Assembly (NCBI GenBank): GCA_910586825.1
Contig: CAJUJF010000001.1
Span: 62,001 to 126,000 of the forward strand
Origin: an uncultured Christensenellaceae bacterium
GTDB taxonomy: Bacteria > Bacillota > Clostridia > Christensenellales > Borkfalkiaceae
Direction: 5' to 3'
Length of the DNA: 64,000 nt
Within the stretch, counting starts at the first letter, position 1. Every line of letters begins with the position of its first letter. Below the pieces are notes generated by a model. It did no database searches. It saw only the letters and a program-made list of their open reading frames with translations, and was not told where the DNA came from. Position numbers and translations under genes: made by a program. Positions 51,234 through 60,219 of the stretch are shown piece by piece.

Positions 51234-53138
51234 TTGAAACACGGTTTTGTAAAAGTTGCGGCGGTAAGCCCCGAACTGCGGGTTGCCGATCCCGCGTTCA
51301 ACGCTGAAAAAATAATCCAAGCGATCCGCGATCAGGCGGAGGCGGGGACGGAAATTCTCGTGTTTCCCGAACTGTCTCTTTGCGGATACACCTGCGGCGA
51401 TCTGCTGTTGCAAAAGACGTTGCTCGACGGTTGTCTCGACGCGCTCAAACGGGTTTCCGAAGCGACGGAAGGCAAAAAAATGCTGGTCTTCGTAGGGCTT
51501 CCGTTCGAAGCGCGGGACGGGAAACTTTACAACTGCGCCGCGACGGTTGCGGACGGAAAAACGGAGGCGTTGATCCCGAAATCGTACCTTCCGAATTACG
51601 GGGAGTTTTACGAAAAGCGCTATTTCGAGCCTGCGCCGGAGAGCGGGCGGTACCTTTCCCTGTTCGGGAAGGACGACGTATATTTCGGCGCCGATATGAT
51701 TTTCGAAGACGGGAGCGGCGCGGCGGTTGCCTGCGAGATCTGCGAAGATCTTTGGGCGCCGAATTCGCCTTCTTTAAGCGGTTCTGCCGCTCGGGCGAAT
51801 ATCGTCGTCAATTTATCCGCATCGAACGAAACGGTCGGGAAGCGGGAATACCGCCATGCACTGATCGCCGCGCATTCGGGAAAGAACCTGTGCGCATACG
51901 TCTATTGCAATGCGGGTGCGGGGGAAAGCACCTCGGATTGCGTTTTCGCGGGCAATCATATTATTTATGAAAACGGAACGCTGCTTGCGGAGGCAAAGCC
52001 TTTTTCGGGGGAAGCTTGCGCGGCGGAGATCGACGTCGGATTTTTGCGGCACGAACGCCGCAGGATCGGTACCTTTCACGAAGAAGGAGACGGGCTTTCG
52101 AAACGGGTTTCGTTTGTCGGCGGAAAAGAGCTGAGTCTGCGCAAAATTTCCCGCACGCCTTTTGTGCCGGAATCGGAAGCGGAGCGTTCCGCGCGTAGCG
52201 AACTCATATTGTCCATGCAGGCGCACGCGCTTGCAAAACGGCTGGAACATACCAAGTCGAAAACGGCGGTGATCGGCGTTTCGGGCGGGCTGGATTCCAC
52301 GCTCGCACTGCTCGTTACGGCGCGCGCGTTCGATCTGACGGGGAGAAAGCGCGAAGATATTCTCGCCGTTACCATGCCCGGATTCGGTACGACGTTAAAG
52401 ACCAAGAATAATTCGCTGTCCCTCATGCAGGCAATCGGCGCGACCGTCGAAACGGTGAACATTACCCAGACCGTGTCAAAACATTTTAGGGATATCGGAC
52501 ACGATCCCGCCGTTTTAGACGCGACGTACGAAAACGCGCAGGCGCGTTACCGTACGATGGTTCTGATGGATCTCGCCAATCAGACGAACGGGCTTGTGAT
52601 CGGCACCGGCGATTTAAGCGAACTCGCGCTCGGCTGGTGCACTTACAACGGCGACCAGATGAGCATGTACGGGGTGAACGCCTCCGTTCCCAAGACGCTG
52701 GTAAAACACCTTGTTCGCTATGAGGGGAAACGCTTGGGCGGCAGAATGGAAATCGTGTTGAAGAGCGTGCTTTCCACCGAGATTTCGCCCGAACTGCTTC
52801 CGCCCGACGCGGAGGGGAATATCGCGCAGAAGACGGAAGATCTCGTCGGACCGTACGAATTGCACGATTTCTTTTTGCACCGCATGCTGCGTTGCGGCGA
52901 CGGTCCGAAGAAAATATACGATCTGGCGCGCTATGCGTTCGGCGACGCGTACGACGGCGCGACGGTAAAGAAATGGCTCGTCAACTTTTACAGGCGGTTT
53001 TTCACCCAGCAGTTCAAGCGCAACTGCATGCCCGACGGCGTGAAGATCGGTTCGGTTTCGCTTTCCCCGCGCGGGGACTGGCGCATGCCTTCCGACGCTT
53101 CTGCCGCGCTCTGGCTGCGGGAAGCGGAAAATTTATAA
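51234..53138 (+). CDS. nadE: Glutamine-dependent NAD+ synthetase
   Basis: The protein has 634 residues from TTG 51,234, chosen for GGGAGGAAA 6 bases upstream; the frame begins at 51,180 but lacks a site there. The N-terminal nitrilase-type glutaminase domain has FPELSLCGYTCGD (Glu), LIPKSYLPNYGEFYE (Lys) and VACEICEDLW (Cys). The synthetase domain has the PP-loop GVSGGLDSTLALL and GTGDLSELALGWCTYNGD. It converts nicotinate adenine dinucleotide to NAD+ with ammonia from glutamine, the last step of the pathway entered by PncB. Confidence 0.96.
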   Translation: MKHGFVKVAAVSPELRVADPAFNAEKIIQAIRDQAEAGTEILVFPELSLCGYTCGDLLLQKTLLDGCLDALKRVSEATEGKKMLVFVGLPFEARDGKLYNCAATVADGKTEALIPKSYLPNYGEFYEKRYFEPAPESGRYLSLFGKDDVYFGADMIFEDGSGAAVACEICEDLWAPNSPSLSGSAARANIVVNLSASNETVGKREYRHALIAAHSGKNLCAYVYCNAGAGESTSDCVFAGNHIIYENGTLLAEAKPFSGEACAAEIDVGFLRHERRRIGTFHEEGDGLSKRVSFVGGKELSLRKISRTPFVPESEAERSARSELILSMQAHALAKRLEHTKSKTAVIGVSGGLDSTLALLVTARAFDLTGRKREDILAVTMPGFGTTLKTKNNSLSLMQAIGATVETVNITQTVSKHFRDIGHDPAVLDATYENAQARYRTMVLMDLANQTNGLVIGTGDLSELALGWCTYNGDQMSMYGVNASVPKTLVKHLVRYEGKRLGGRMEIVLKSVLSTEISPELLPPDAEGNIAQKTEDLVGPYELHDFFLHRMLRCGDGPKKIYDLARYAFGDAYDGATVKKWLVNFYRRFFTQQFKRNCMPDGVKIGSVSLSPRGDWRMPSDASAALWLREAENL

Positions 53139-53159
53139 AAACCGAGGCGGGGGGATGTT

Positions 53160-54503
53160 ATGAGTTTCGCAAAAGATTTTGCATGGGGCGTTGCGACGGC
53201 GGCTTATCAGATTGAGGGCGGCGCGTACGCGGGCGACAAAGGTCTGAACGTGTGGGACGTCGGTTCCGCGACGAAAGGACGGATCTTCGAGGGACACACG
53301 GGGGATACCGCGTGCGACCATTACCGCCGTTTCCGCGAAGACGTCGCGTTGATGAAAAAGTTCGGGATCAAACATTACCGTCTTTCCGTCAACTGGGCGC
53401 GGCTGATCCCCGCAGGGACGGGCAAGGTCAGCGAAGAGGGGAAGCGGTTCTATCTTGCTTTGCTCGACGAGATGAAGCGGGCGGGCATCAAGCCGTGGAT
53501 CACGCTGTTCCATTGGGATTACCCTTATGCGCTCTATCTCAAAGGCGGCTGGCTGAATGGCGACAGCCCCGCGTGGTTCGAAGAATATGCGGCGGTTTGC
53601 GCGGAGCTTTTCGGCGGCTATACCGATCGGATCATTCTGATTAACGAACCGCAGTGCTTCATAGGGCTCGGACATTATTCGGGCGTACACGCGCCGTTTT
53701 TGAAACTGCCGGCAAGCGAGGCGATGCGGGCGGCGCACAACGTGCTTCTTGCATGCGGGCGGGCGGAACGGCGGGTTCGCGCGATCTGCGGAGACTCCGT
53801 AAAAATCGGGACGGCGCAGGCGTATTGGCCCGCGATTCCGTTGCGGGAAGAGGATTACGAACTTGCCGAACGGGAGACGTTCGCCTGCCGTGAGGATTTC
53901 GGCTCGGCGGCGATCTGGCTCGATACGGCGCTGTCGGGAAAATATCCCGAAGATTATGCCGCATGGCAAAAACGGGAGGGATTTACCTATCCCGCTTCGG
54001 ATATGGAAATCATTCGTTGCCGATACGATTTCTGCGGACTGAACACTTATTCGGGGAATTATGTTACGGCGGGGGATGGGAAAACGGACTTTCTCACGCC
54101 GAAGCCCTCTGTGCCCAAGACGGACATGCGTTGGAACGTCTATCCCGACAGTATGTACTACGGCGCTAAATTCATCTTCGACAGATACCGTCTCCCCGTG
54201 GTATATACGGAAAACGGCGTCGCGCTCACGGAATGGAAAACGGCGGAAGGGGAAATTCCGGACGACATGCGCATCGATTACACGAAGCGGTATTTGCGTT
54301 CGTTGCACCGTGCCGCGCAGGAAATTACGGTAGAGGGGTATTTCCACTGGTCGTTTATCGATAATTTCGAATGGGCGGAGGGGTTCTCCAAAAAATTCGG
54401 TTTAATCTACTGCGATCCCGAAACGGGCGAGCGGATTCCCAAAAAAAGCGCTTTCTGGTACCAAAAAGTAATCGAGAGCAACGGGGAAGAAATTTTCAAA
54501 TAG
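53160..54503 (+). CDS. Glycoside hydrolase family 1 beta-glucosidase
   Basis: The protein has 447 residues, a normal size for GH1. DFAWGVATAAYQIEGGAY is the family N-terminal signature. ILINEPQCF carries the acid/base Glu of the T-x-N-E-P motif, and PVVYTENGVAL the nucleophile Glu. No signal peptide is seen, so it acts in the cytosol on imported disaccharides. The lack of a phosphate-binding loop signature prevents a firm choice between beta-glucosidase and 6-phospho-beta-glucosidase. GGGGGATGTT precedes the start; the gene lies 21 bases after nadE. Confidence 0.94.
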   Translation: MSFAKDFAWGVATAAYQIEGGAYAGDKGLNVWDVGSATKGRIFEGHTGDTACDHYRRFREDVALMKKFGIKHYRLSVNWARLIPAGTGKVSEEGKRFYLALLDEMKRAGIKPWITLFHWDYPYALYLKGGWLNGDSPAWFEEYAAVCAELFGGYTDRIILINEPQCFIGLGHYSGVHAPFLKLPASEAMRAAHNVLLACGRAERRVRAICGDSVKIGTAQAYWPAIPLREEDYELAERETFACREDFGSAAIWLDTALSGKYPEDYAAWQKREGFTYPASDMEIIRCRYDFCGLNTYSGNYVTAGDGKTDFLTPKPSVPKTDMRWNVYPDSMYYGAKFIFDRYRLPVVYTENGVALTEWKTAEGEIPDDMRIDYTKRYLRSLHRAAQEITVEGYFHWSFIDNFEWAEGFSKKFGLIYCDPETGERIPKKSAFWYQKVIESNGEEIFK

Positions 54504-54508
54504 AATAA

Positions 54509-54550
54509 AATCGCGCGCGGAGATTATGCCGATCCCCGCGCGATTTTTTT
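54509..54550 (+). terminator. Rho-independent terminator after the GH1 gene
   Basis: AATCGCGCGCGG and CCGCGCGATT pair around a short interior region, followed by seven T. Confidence 0.88.
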
Positions 54551-54630
54551 GTGAGACGCGCGAGATGCGCGCTTCTGCCGATTTGCCGCGGTGCGCTTTG
54601 CAGCGTTCCTTAAAAAAACGCGTAAAAAAA

Positions 54631-54655
54631 GGTCGAATCGCTCCGAATTGTCGAG
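54631..54655 (+). promoter_or_regulatory. Two 0A-box-like sites upstream of rny
   Basis: TTGTCGAG (54,648-54,655) differs from the 0A box TTGTCGAA at one base. GGTCGAA (54,631-54,637) differs from TGTCGAA at one. Both lie within 45 bases upstream of the rny -35 box, in the position of activator or repressor sites. Such short motifs can occur by chance. Confidence 0.3.
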
Positions 54656-54673
54656 CAATCTTCCGTTATCCTC

Positions 54674-54702
54674 TTGACAAAAGGTTCGGTTTCATGTATA
54701 AT
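54674..54702 (+). promoter_or_regulatory. Sigma-A promoter of rny
   Basis: TTGACA (54,674-54,679) and TATAAT (54,697-54,702) match the consensus exactly with 17 bases between; the leader is about 75 bases long. Confidence 0.9.
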
Positions 54703-54784
54703 TTTTAAGACAGGATTTAGATCGGTCGTTTCAAACGCCGGTCTTGCAAATTTGTCGGTAAATCAAAACAAGGAGGCTGTAAAT

Positions 54785-56401
54785 ATGTCGTATCTCAACA
54801 GCCTGCTCCTTGCCGTACCCACTTCGCTTGCGATCGCGTTTTTCGTCGTGTTGCCCGTCGCCGGGCTTGCGATCGGCGGTCTTGCGACGTGGATAATTCT
54901 GAAAAAAGTTTCCAAAAAGCAGTCGGCAAACAAACTCGACGAAACGTCGAAACGCGTCGAAGAAATGCTCAAAAACGCGGAAGCGCAGAGCAAACAACTC
55001 AGAAAGGAAGCGATCTTAGAAGCCAAGGAACAGGAAATCAAGCGCAGAAACGAATTCGATCAGGAGATGAAGGAGAAGCGCGCCGAACAGCAGCGCATCG
55101 AATCCCGTTTGAATAAGCAAGAGGACGCGCTCGAACGCAAGGAATCGGAATTGAACAAGAAGTCCGAAGTCCTTGACCAGCAAAGGGACAACCTTTCGAG
55201 GAAGCTCGAAGAGGTCGCCAAGAAACAGGAGCAGGTTTCCCGCCAGCACGAACTCATGGTTGCGGAACTCGAAAAGGTTGCGCAACTCACCAAGGACGAG
55301 GCGAAGAAACTCCTTACGGAAGAAATTCTCGACGAGACCCGTCACGATTGCGCGTTGCAGGTCCGTAATCTCGAACAGCAGGCGAAAGACGAATGCGATC
55401 TCAATGCGAAAAATATCATTTCGCTTGCGATTCAGCGTTGCGCCGCCGATCACGCTTCGGAGTCGACCGTATCGGTCGTACCGCTTCCGAACGACGACAT
55501 GAAGGCGCGCATTATCGGGCGCGAAGGGCGCAATATCCGCGCGATCGAGAACGCGACGGGCATCGAGCTGATCATCGACGATACGCCCGAGGTGGTAATT
55601 CTTTCGGGGTTCGACCCCGTACGCCGCGAAGTCGCCCGTCTTACGCTCGAACGGCTCATTCAGGACGGCAGAATCCATCCCGCCCGCATCGAAGAGACGG
55701 TCGAGAAGGTGACGAAAGAACTCGATCAGCAGATCAAAGCTGCGGGCGAGAACGCGATGTTCGAAGTCGGCATCTTCGGATTGCATCCCGAACTGATCAA
55801 GCTGATCGGTCGCTTGAAGTTCCGTACGAGTTACGGGCAGAACGTGTACCGCCATTCGATCGAAGTCGCGCAGCTTGCGGGACTTATGGCACAGGAGCTG
55901 GGGCTTGACGTAAATTTCGCCAAGCGCGCGGGCTTGTTGCACGATATCGGGAAAGCGGTCGATCACGAGCAGGAAGGCACGCACATTCAGCTCGGCGCCG
56001 ATATTGCGAAGAAATACAAGGAAAACGCGATGATCGTAAACGCGATCATGGCGCACCACGGCGACGTGGAACCCAAGACGATCGAAGCCGTGCTCGTCGC
56101 GGCGGCGGATGCGATTTCGGGCGCCCGTCCCGGCGCGAGAAGAGAGACCGGCTCGAATTACGTCAAGCGTCTCGAAAAATTGGAAGAGATCTCTTCGAGT
56201 TTCGCGGGCGTGGAAAAGAGCTATGCGATTCAGGCGGGCAGAGAAGTCCGCGTCATCGTAAAGCCCGATCAGGTGGACGACGCGAAAGCGCTCTTCCTCG
56301 CGAAAGATATCGCAAAGAAGATCGAAAGCGAACTCGACTATCCCGGACAGATCAAGGTCAATGTCATTAGGGAGTTCCGCAGCGTCGAATACGCGAAATA
56401 A
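54785..56401 (+). CDS. rny: Ribonuclease Y
   Basis: The protein has 538 residues from ATG 54,785, with AGGAGG 8 bases upstream; the frame running back to 54,674 covers the promoter. One N-terminal membrane helix (about residues 12-38) is followed by a long coiled coil to about residue 200. A KH domain (MKARIIGREGRNIRAIENAT) and an HD domain (RAGLLHDIGKAVDHE with the catalytic His-Asp) come next. RNase Y is the membrane-bound endonuclease that starts mRNA decay in Firmicutes. It is transcribed alone, ending at a 22-bp perfect hairpin. Confidence 0.97.
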   Translation: MSYLNSLLLAVPTSLAIAFFVVLPVAGLAIGGLATWIILKKVSKKQSANKLDETSKRVEEMLKNAEAQSKQLRKEAILEAKEQEIKRRNEFDQEMKEKRAEQQRIESRLNKQEDALERKESELNKKSEVLDQQRDNLSRKLEEVAKKQEQVSRQHELMVAELEKVAQLTKDEAKKLLTEEILDETRHDCALQVRNLEQQAKDECDLNAKNIISLAIQRCAADHASESTVSVVPLPNDDMKARIIGREGRNIRAIENATGIELIIDDTPEVVILSGFDPVRREVARLTLERLIQDGRIHPARIEETVEKVTKELDQQIKAAGENAMFEVGIFGLHPELIKLIGRLKFRTSYGQNVYRHSIEVAQLAGLMAQELGLDVNFAKRAGLLHDIGKAVDHEQEGTHIQLGADIAKKYKENAMIVNAIMAHHGDVEPKTIEAVLVAAADAISGARPGARRETGSNYVKRLEKLEEISSSFAGVEKSYAIQAGREVRVIVKPDQVDDAKALFLAKDIAKKIESELDYPGQIKVNVIREFRSVEYAK

Positions 56402-56403
56402 TT

Positions 56404-56452
56404 TTGTAACAAAAAAAGCCTTTCCGTTGCGGAAAGGCTTTTTTTGTTACAA
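56404..56452. terminator. 22-bp perfect inverted repeat, bidirectional terminator
   Basis: Arms 56,404-56,425 and 56,431-56,452 are fully complementary around a GTTGC loop; the stem ends in A and T runs. It separates rny from the convergent carbonic anhydrase gene. Confidence 0.93.
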
Positions 56453-56463
56453 ATGAAAAGGTG

Positions 56464-57027
56464 TTATTCGTAAAACTCCACCGCGCCGCTCTCGATCCTG
56501 TAAAGCGCGCTCGAAACCTTGGGCGCGCCTTTTCCGTTTCCGAGCGCGCGTTCGATCCGCGCGGCGCAAGCCGCGGCGTTCCGCCGCGCCGCTTCTTCCG
56601 CGTCCGCCGCGCCGTTTGCGGCGATCCTGATTTCCTCGGCGATCGTGCGCACGTATCCCTCCGCGGCTCCTTGCAACGCGGCGTTCACCGCGCCGCAACC
56701 GGTGTGGGCGAGAACGACGACGAGCGGGCATTTCAAATGCCGCACTGCGTATTCGATGCTTCCGAGCTGGTGATCGCCGATTACGTTCCCCGCGACGCGG
56801 ATCACGAACAGTTCTCCGATCCCGCAGCCGAAAATGTGTTCGGGAACGACGCGGGAATCCGAACAGGCGACGATCACGGCGTACGGAAACTGACCCTTTT
56901 GCGCGGTCTCTTTTCTGACGGAGGGGGAGATATCCGATTTGTTCTCGGCGGCGGACAGGAACGCGCGGTTGCCCGATTTCAGGCGATTCAGCGCGCCGTC
57001 TGCGTCGGTTATGGATTCGGGTTTCAT
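56464..57027 (-). CDS. Beta-class carbonic anhydrase
   Basis: The protein has 187 residues. CSDSRVVPEHIF supplies the first Cys zinc ligand with the catalytic Asp-Arg pair, and LAHTGCGAVNAAL supplies the His and second Cys. FVIRVAGNVIGDHQLGSIEYAV is the typical middle block. It interconverts CO2 and bicarbonate in the cytosol for carboxylation reactions. The C-terminal part is enriched in Ala and Arg. AAGGAGT lies upstream of the start. It is a single-gene unit. Confidence 0.95.
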   Translation of the reverse strand: MKPESITDADGALNRLKSGNRAFLSAAENKSDISPSVRKETAQKGQFPYAVIVACSDSRVVPEHIFGCGIGELFVIRVAGNVIGDHQLGSIEYAVRHLKCPLVVVLAHTGCGAVNAALQGAAEGYVRTIAEEIRIAANGAADAEEAARRNAAACAARIERALGNGKGAPKVSSALYRIESGAVEFYE

Positions 57028-57161
57028 ATACTTACTCCTTTGCGATTTATTATATCAGATTTTTCGGCGGTCCGCAAGCGGTTTTCCGCGAACGGTTTTG
57101 CGGATGAAATGCATAAAATGGAGTACGGTATTTTGCCGAATATATACGACAGAGGTCAATT

Positions 57162-57482
57162 ATGTGTAACACCTGCAATTCTTGCAATTCCTGCGGTTGC
57201 AATAACCGGCATTCCTGCTGTGCGCTGACCCGCGCATTAAACAATTTATTCTCGACGGAGGCGCTGTGCTCGTGCGGCTGTAACCACGGTTGCGGCTGTC
57301 ATCGCGGCTGCAACTGTTCCGGATGCGGATACCGTTCCGCCACCCGTTGCTGCTCGTGCGGCGACGCTTTTACCGCCGAGATCGGCGCGGTCGCCGATTT
57401 CGGCGAGTTCGACGCATATTATGCCCGCCAGTACGGTATGATCCGGAACCGTTCCTGCGGCTGTAAGTGCTGCGACCGGTAA
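57162..57482 (+). CDS. Cysteine-rich protein (22 Cys in 106 residues), unknown function
   Basis: The protein has 106 residues with 22 Cys in three clusters: residues 2-20 (CNTCNSCNSCGC ... SCC), about 36-69 (CSCGCNHGCGCHRGCNCSGC ... CCSC) and 99-104 (CGCKCC). Several are Cys-x-Cys or Cys-Gly-Cys with nearby His, a pattern that binds metal ions or forms many disulfides. A Cys-free segment of about 30 residues (AFTAEIGAVADFGEFDAYYA) separates the last two clusters. There is no signal peptide. It resembles in style small spore-coat and metallothionein-like proteins, but I recognise no family. AGAGG is 7 bases before the ATG; the gene has its own terminator. Confidence 0.75.
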   Translation: MCNTCNSCNSCGCNNRHSCCALTRALNNLFSTEALCSCGCNHGCGCHRGCNCSGCGYRSATRCCSCGDAFTAEIGAVADFGEFDAYYARQYGMIRNRSCGCKCCDR

Positions 57483-57496
57483 CGGATGAGAACGGG

Positions 57497-57526
57497 CGGC
57501 GCGCCGAAAGGCGCGCCGTTTTGTTT
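57497..57526 (+). terminator. Rho-independent terminator after the Cys-rich gene
   Basis: CGGCGCGCC (57,497-57,505), loop GAAA and GGCGCGCCG, followed by TTTTGTTT. Confidence 0.9.
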
Positions 57527-57574
57527 GCGCTGAAAGGTTTGCAATTTATTTCCCGCACATATCGAAAAAAATCC

Positions 57575-57604
57575 TTGCAAAAACATACACCTCCGTGCTA
57601 TAAT
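57575..57604 (+). promoter_or_regulatory. Sigma-A promoter of the YitT gene
   Basis: TTGCAA (57,575-57,580) and TATAAT (57,599-57,604) are 18 bases apart; the leader is about 80 bases. Confidence 0.7.
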
Positions 57605-57691
57605 GGGTTCGCCGAAAAGACGAACGGTTTGCCTGTTTTGCGCTTTTGGAACGGGAACCGCATAAGCGGTCCCGATACGCAGGGATAAGAT

Positions 57692-58696
57692 ATGAAACAT
57701 TTGAAGATCAAATTCAAAAAACCCGGAAAGCCGACGAAAAGACAGGTCCACCGCTTTCTGGTGCATACGCTGATCATCGCCGTCGGGAACGCGCTTGCCG
57801 CGGCGGCTTCCGCTTTCTTTATCATTCCGTACGGATTCGTCATGGGCGGAACGACGGGTATCGGTATTTTCATGCGGAACATTCTCGGCGGCCAAAACGA
57901 GTGGATCGTATCGCTTACCGTTTATATCGCGAATATCTCGCTGTTTCTGCTCGGCGCGATCTTGCTGGGTAAAAAATTCGCGGTCGGAACGCTGGCGGGA
58001 ACATTGCTCTATCCTACGTTTTTGAGCGCTTTTACCGCGGTCAATCAGTTATACGTTTCAAGTCATGGTCATCCGTTTGCGGGCGAGGGCGATCCCATGC
58101 TCGCGGTATTTTTCGGATCTTTGCTCTTCGGACTCGGCATCGGGCTCGTCGTACGGATCGGCGCGAGCACGGGCGGCACGGATATTCCGCCGCTCATTCT
58201 TCATAAATATCTCAATCTGCCCGTTTCGGTCACGCTGTGGGCGCTCGATATGGCTATCGTACTGATTCAGTTTTTTGCGAGCGTCTCTCTTCAAATGGTT
58301 TTATACGGGATCGTGATCACGATTTTTTCGTCTTTCGTCATCGATCTGGTTTCTCCGATCGGTACGCGGAAGTCGCAGGTCATGATCATCAGTAAAAAAT
58401 ACGAAGATATTCGGGAAATGATTTTAAACGGCATGAACCGCGGCGTTACGATGTTATACGGAAAAACGGGATTCTTGCGGGACAAGTGCTATGTGTTGCT
58501 TACCGTGATCTCCAACCGCGACGTCGTGAAACTGAAAAACGAGGTAGAAGCGATCGATCCCGAAGCGTTTATCATGGTCAGCGTAATTTCCGAAGTCCGC
58601 GGCAGAGGATTTTCTTCCGATAAGATCGTGCTTCCGCGCGCGTCCGAGGGATCGGAACCGCCGACGGAGACGGACGGGGAAACGTCGAACGAATAA
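57692..58696 (+). CDS. YitT family membrane protein (DUF161/DUF2179)
   Basis: The protein has 334 residues. A basic N-terminus precedes five or six membrane helices, including LIIAVGNALAAAASAFFIIP, FVMGGTTGIGIFM and RIGASTGGTDIPPLILHKYL, where the GGTTG and STGGTD motifs mark the YitT family. From about residue 235 a soluble DUF2179 domain (KSQVMIISKKYEDIREMIL, GRGFS near the end) follows. The transported substrate is unknown. The tail is acidic and shared only loosely with relatives. Confidence 0.92.
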   Translation: MKHLKIKFKKPGKPTKRQVHRFLVHTLIIAVGNALAAAASAFFIIPYGFVMGGTTGIGIFMRNILGGQNEWIVSLTVYIANISLFLLGAILLGKKFAVGTLAGTLLYPTFLSAFTAVNQLYVSSHGHPFAGEGDPMLAVFFGSLLFGLGIGLVVRIGASTGGTDIPPLILHKYLNLPVSVTLWALDMAIVLIQFFASVSLQMVLYGIVITIFSSFVIDLVSPIGTRKSQVMIISKKYEDIREMILNGMNRGVTMLYGKTGFLRDKCYVLLTVISNRDVVKLKNEVEAIDPEAFIMVSVISEVRGRGFSSDKIVLPRASEGSEPPTETDGETSNE

Positions 58697-58707
58697 AGAT
58701 TATAAAT

Positions 58708-58738
58708 CGCCGCCGGCTTTTGCCGGCGGCGCGTTTTC
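58708..58738. terminator. Terminator between the YitT and dipeptidase genes
   Basis: CGCCGCCGGC (58,708-58,717), loop TTTT and GCCGGCGGCG (58,722-58,731), then GCGTTTT. Confidence 0.85.
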
Positions 58739-60008
58739 ATTTTGTGAGCCGTTCGATGGCTTTTTCGTAAATTTCCAACAGCAGATCGACCCGTTCGATT
58801 TCGATATATTCGTCGGGCTGATGGATGACGGGGGTGTCCCCCGGCATCTCGGGACCGAACGCGACGCCGCATTTCAACGCCCGCGCGTAGGTTCCTCCGC
58901 CGATGGAGACGGGTTCCGATTTGATCCCCGTACACTCTTCGTATACCGCGAGCAACGTGGTAACGAGTTCGCCGTACTTGTTCTGTCTGAGCGGTTCCTG
59001 ATGATGCAACGTTTCGTACTTGACGCCGAATTGATCGAGGTGAGCCGTTACGTCTTTTAAAGGGGTCGTTGCGGGATAGCGGATATCGCAAACGATCTGA
59101 ATTTCGCCTTTTCTGTATTTGATCAGATTCGGCGAAAGGGTGAGCGTATCCGTTCCGTCTGTAATGTTTTTCAGCCCGTAAACGTCGTCGAACAGACATT
59201 CGATAATGCGCCCGATGACGGGGCTTTTGTTTGCGAAAAAGCGCAAGACGGGCAGGATCGCGTTTTCGCCGAGTTCGGGCGTCGATCCGTGCGCGCTTTT
59301 GCCGCGCGCGGCGATTTTTTTATTGATCTGTTCCAACCCGAGCTCGCGCACTCTCGCAACGGAGAGGGACCTCGGCGTTGCCGTGCAGTAGTCGCAGACC
59401 ATATTCGCGCTTGTGCCGCCTTCGAGGAAGTGAAAGGGCGCGCGCTCGACGGGGAAGTGCAACCGCACGTGCAGAATCCCTTTTTCCGAGTAGATCACGG
59501 GGAAATCCGCGTCGGGCGAAAATCCCGTGTCCGGCAGATGCGCGACCGATTTATAGTGCTCGATGCATTCCCATCCGCTCTCTTCGTTGCATCCGACGAT
59601 GAGTTTGATTTTTTTGGAAGGGAGAAACTCTTTGTCTTTGAGCGCTTTTAAAGCGTACAGGCAACAGATCGCGGGCCCCTTGTCGTCTACCGTTCCCCGT
59701 CCCCATATTTTTCCGTCCGAAATTTCGCCGCCGAAGGGCGGTTTAGTCCAGCCGTCTCCCGCCGGTACGACGTCGAGATGGGCGAGGATCGCAAATTCTT
59801 CTTCGCCTTTTCCCCAAACGACTTCGCCTGCATAGCCGTCGTAGTTGTGCGTTTCGAATCCGAGACTTTCGGCAAGAGCCAAAAAATGGCAAAGGCAGTC
59901 GTAATTGCTCTGACCGAAAGGTGCCTTTACCGTGCGCGTTCCACGAGAAGAATCGAACCGCACGCTTTCCGAGATGCCGTTGACGGCATCTTGAAGATAA
60001 TGCTTCAT
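58737..60008 (-). CDS. M20 family (Sapep/PepV-type) dipeptidase
   Basis: The protein has 423 residues from ATG at 60,008, which has AGGAGA upstream; the frame continues to 60,065 through the promoter. ILAHLDVVPAGDGW gives the first metal His and Asp, GRGTVDDKGPAICCLYALK the bridging Asp, and GCNEESGWECIEHY the catalytic Glu pair. The late block with GGGTYARALKCGVAFGPEMPG matches PepV/Sapep enzymes. It hydrolyses dipeptides in the cytosol. It is transcribed alone. Confidence 0.94.
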   Translation of the reverse strand: MKHYLQDAVNGISESVRFDSSRGTRTVKAPFGQSNYDCLCHFLALAESLGFETHNYDGYAGEVVWGKGEEEFAILAHLDVVPAGDGWTKPPFGGEISDGKIWGRGTVDDKGPAICCLYALKALKDKEFLPSKKIKLIVGCNEESGWECIEHYKSVAHLPDTGFSPDADFPVIYSEKGILHVRLHFPVERAPFHFLEGGTSANMVCDYCTATPRSLSVARVRELGLEQINKKIAARGKSAHGSTPELGENAILPVLRFFANKSPVIGRIIECLFDDVYGLKNITDGTDTLTLSPNLIKYRKGEIQIVCDIRYPATTPLKDVTAHLDQFGVKYETLHHQEPLRQNKYGELVTTLLAVYEECTGIKSEPVSIGGGTYARALKCGVAFGPEMPGDTPVIHQPDEYIEIERVDLLLEIYEKAIERLTK

Positions 60009-60036
60009 TATTTTTCTCCTGTAAGTTTTCGCACCG

Positions 60037-60065
60037 ATTCTAACATGTTTAATGATTTTTGTCAA
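60037..60065 (-). promoter_or_regulatory. Sigma-A promoter of the dipeptidase gene
   Basis: Read on the minus strand, TTGACA (60,060-60,065) and TAGAAT (60,037-60,042) are 17 bases apart. Confidence 0.82.
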
Positions 60066-60134
60066 CTATTTGCATAAATTTGAACCGAATAAAAGCGGGA
60101 AGGACTAAAAAAATTAAAATTGCAGAAGAAAAAC

Positions 60135-60163
60135 GTGCAATATCACAAAAAACATGCTATAAT
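60135..60163 (+). promoter_or_regulatory. Promoter of the radC-two-component operon
   Basis: TATAAT (60,158-60,163) is clear, with TG two bases ahead giving an extended -10. The -35 region (60,135-60,140, GTGCAA) is weak. Confidence 0.55.
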
Positions 60164-60219
60164 GTTCAAGGAACGGTCTCGGCGCCGTTTCCGCAAATAT
60201 CGGTTCGGATTGGTTCATT

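Noticed and set aside
56404..56452. 22-bp inverted repeat considered as a mobile-element end
   Set aside because: It has no partner copy or transposase, and its T-flanked stem between convergent genes fits a bidirectional terminator.
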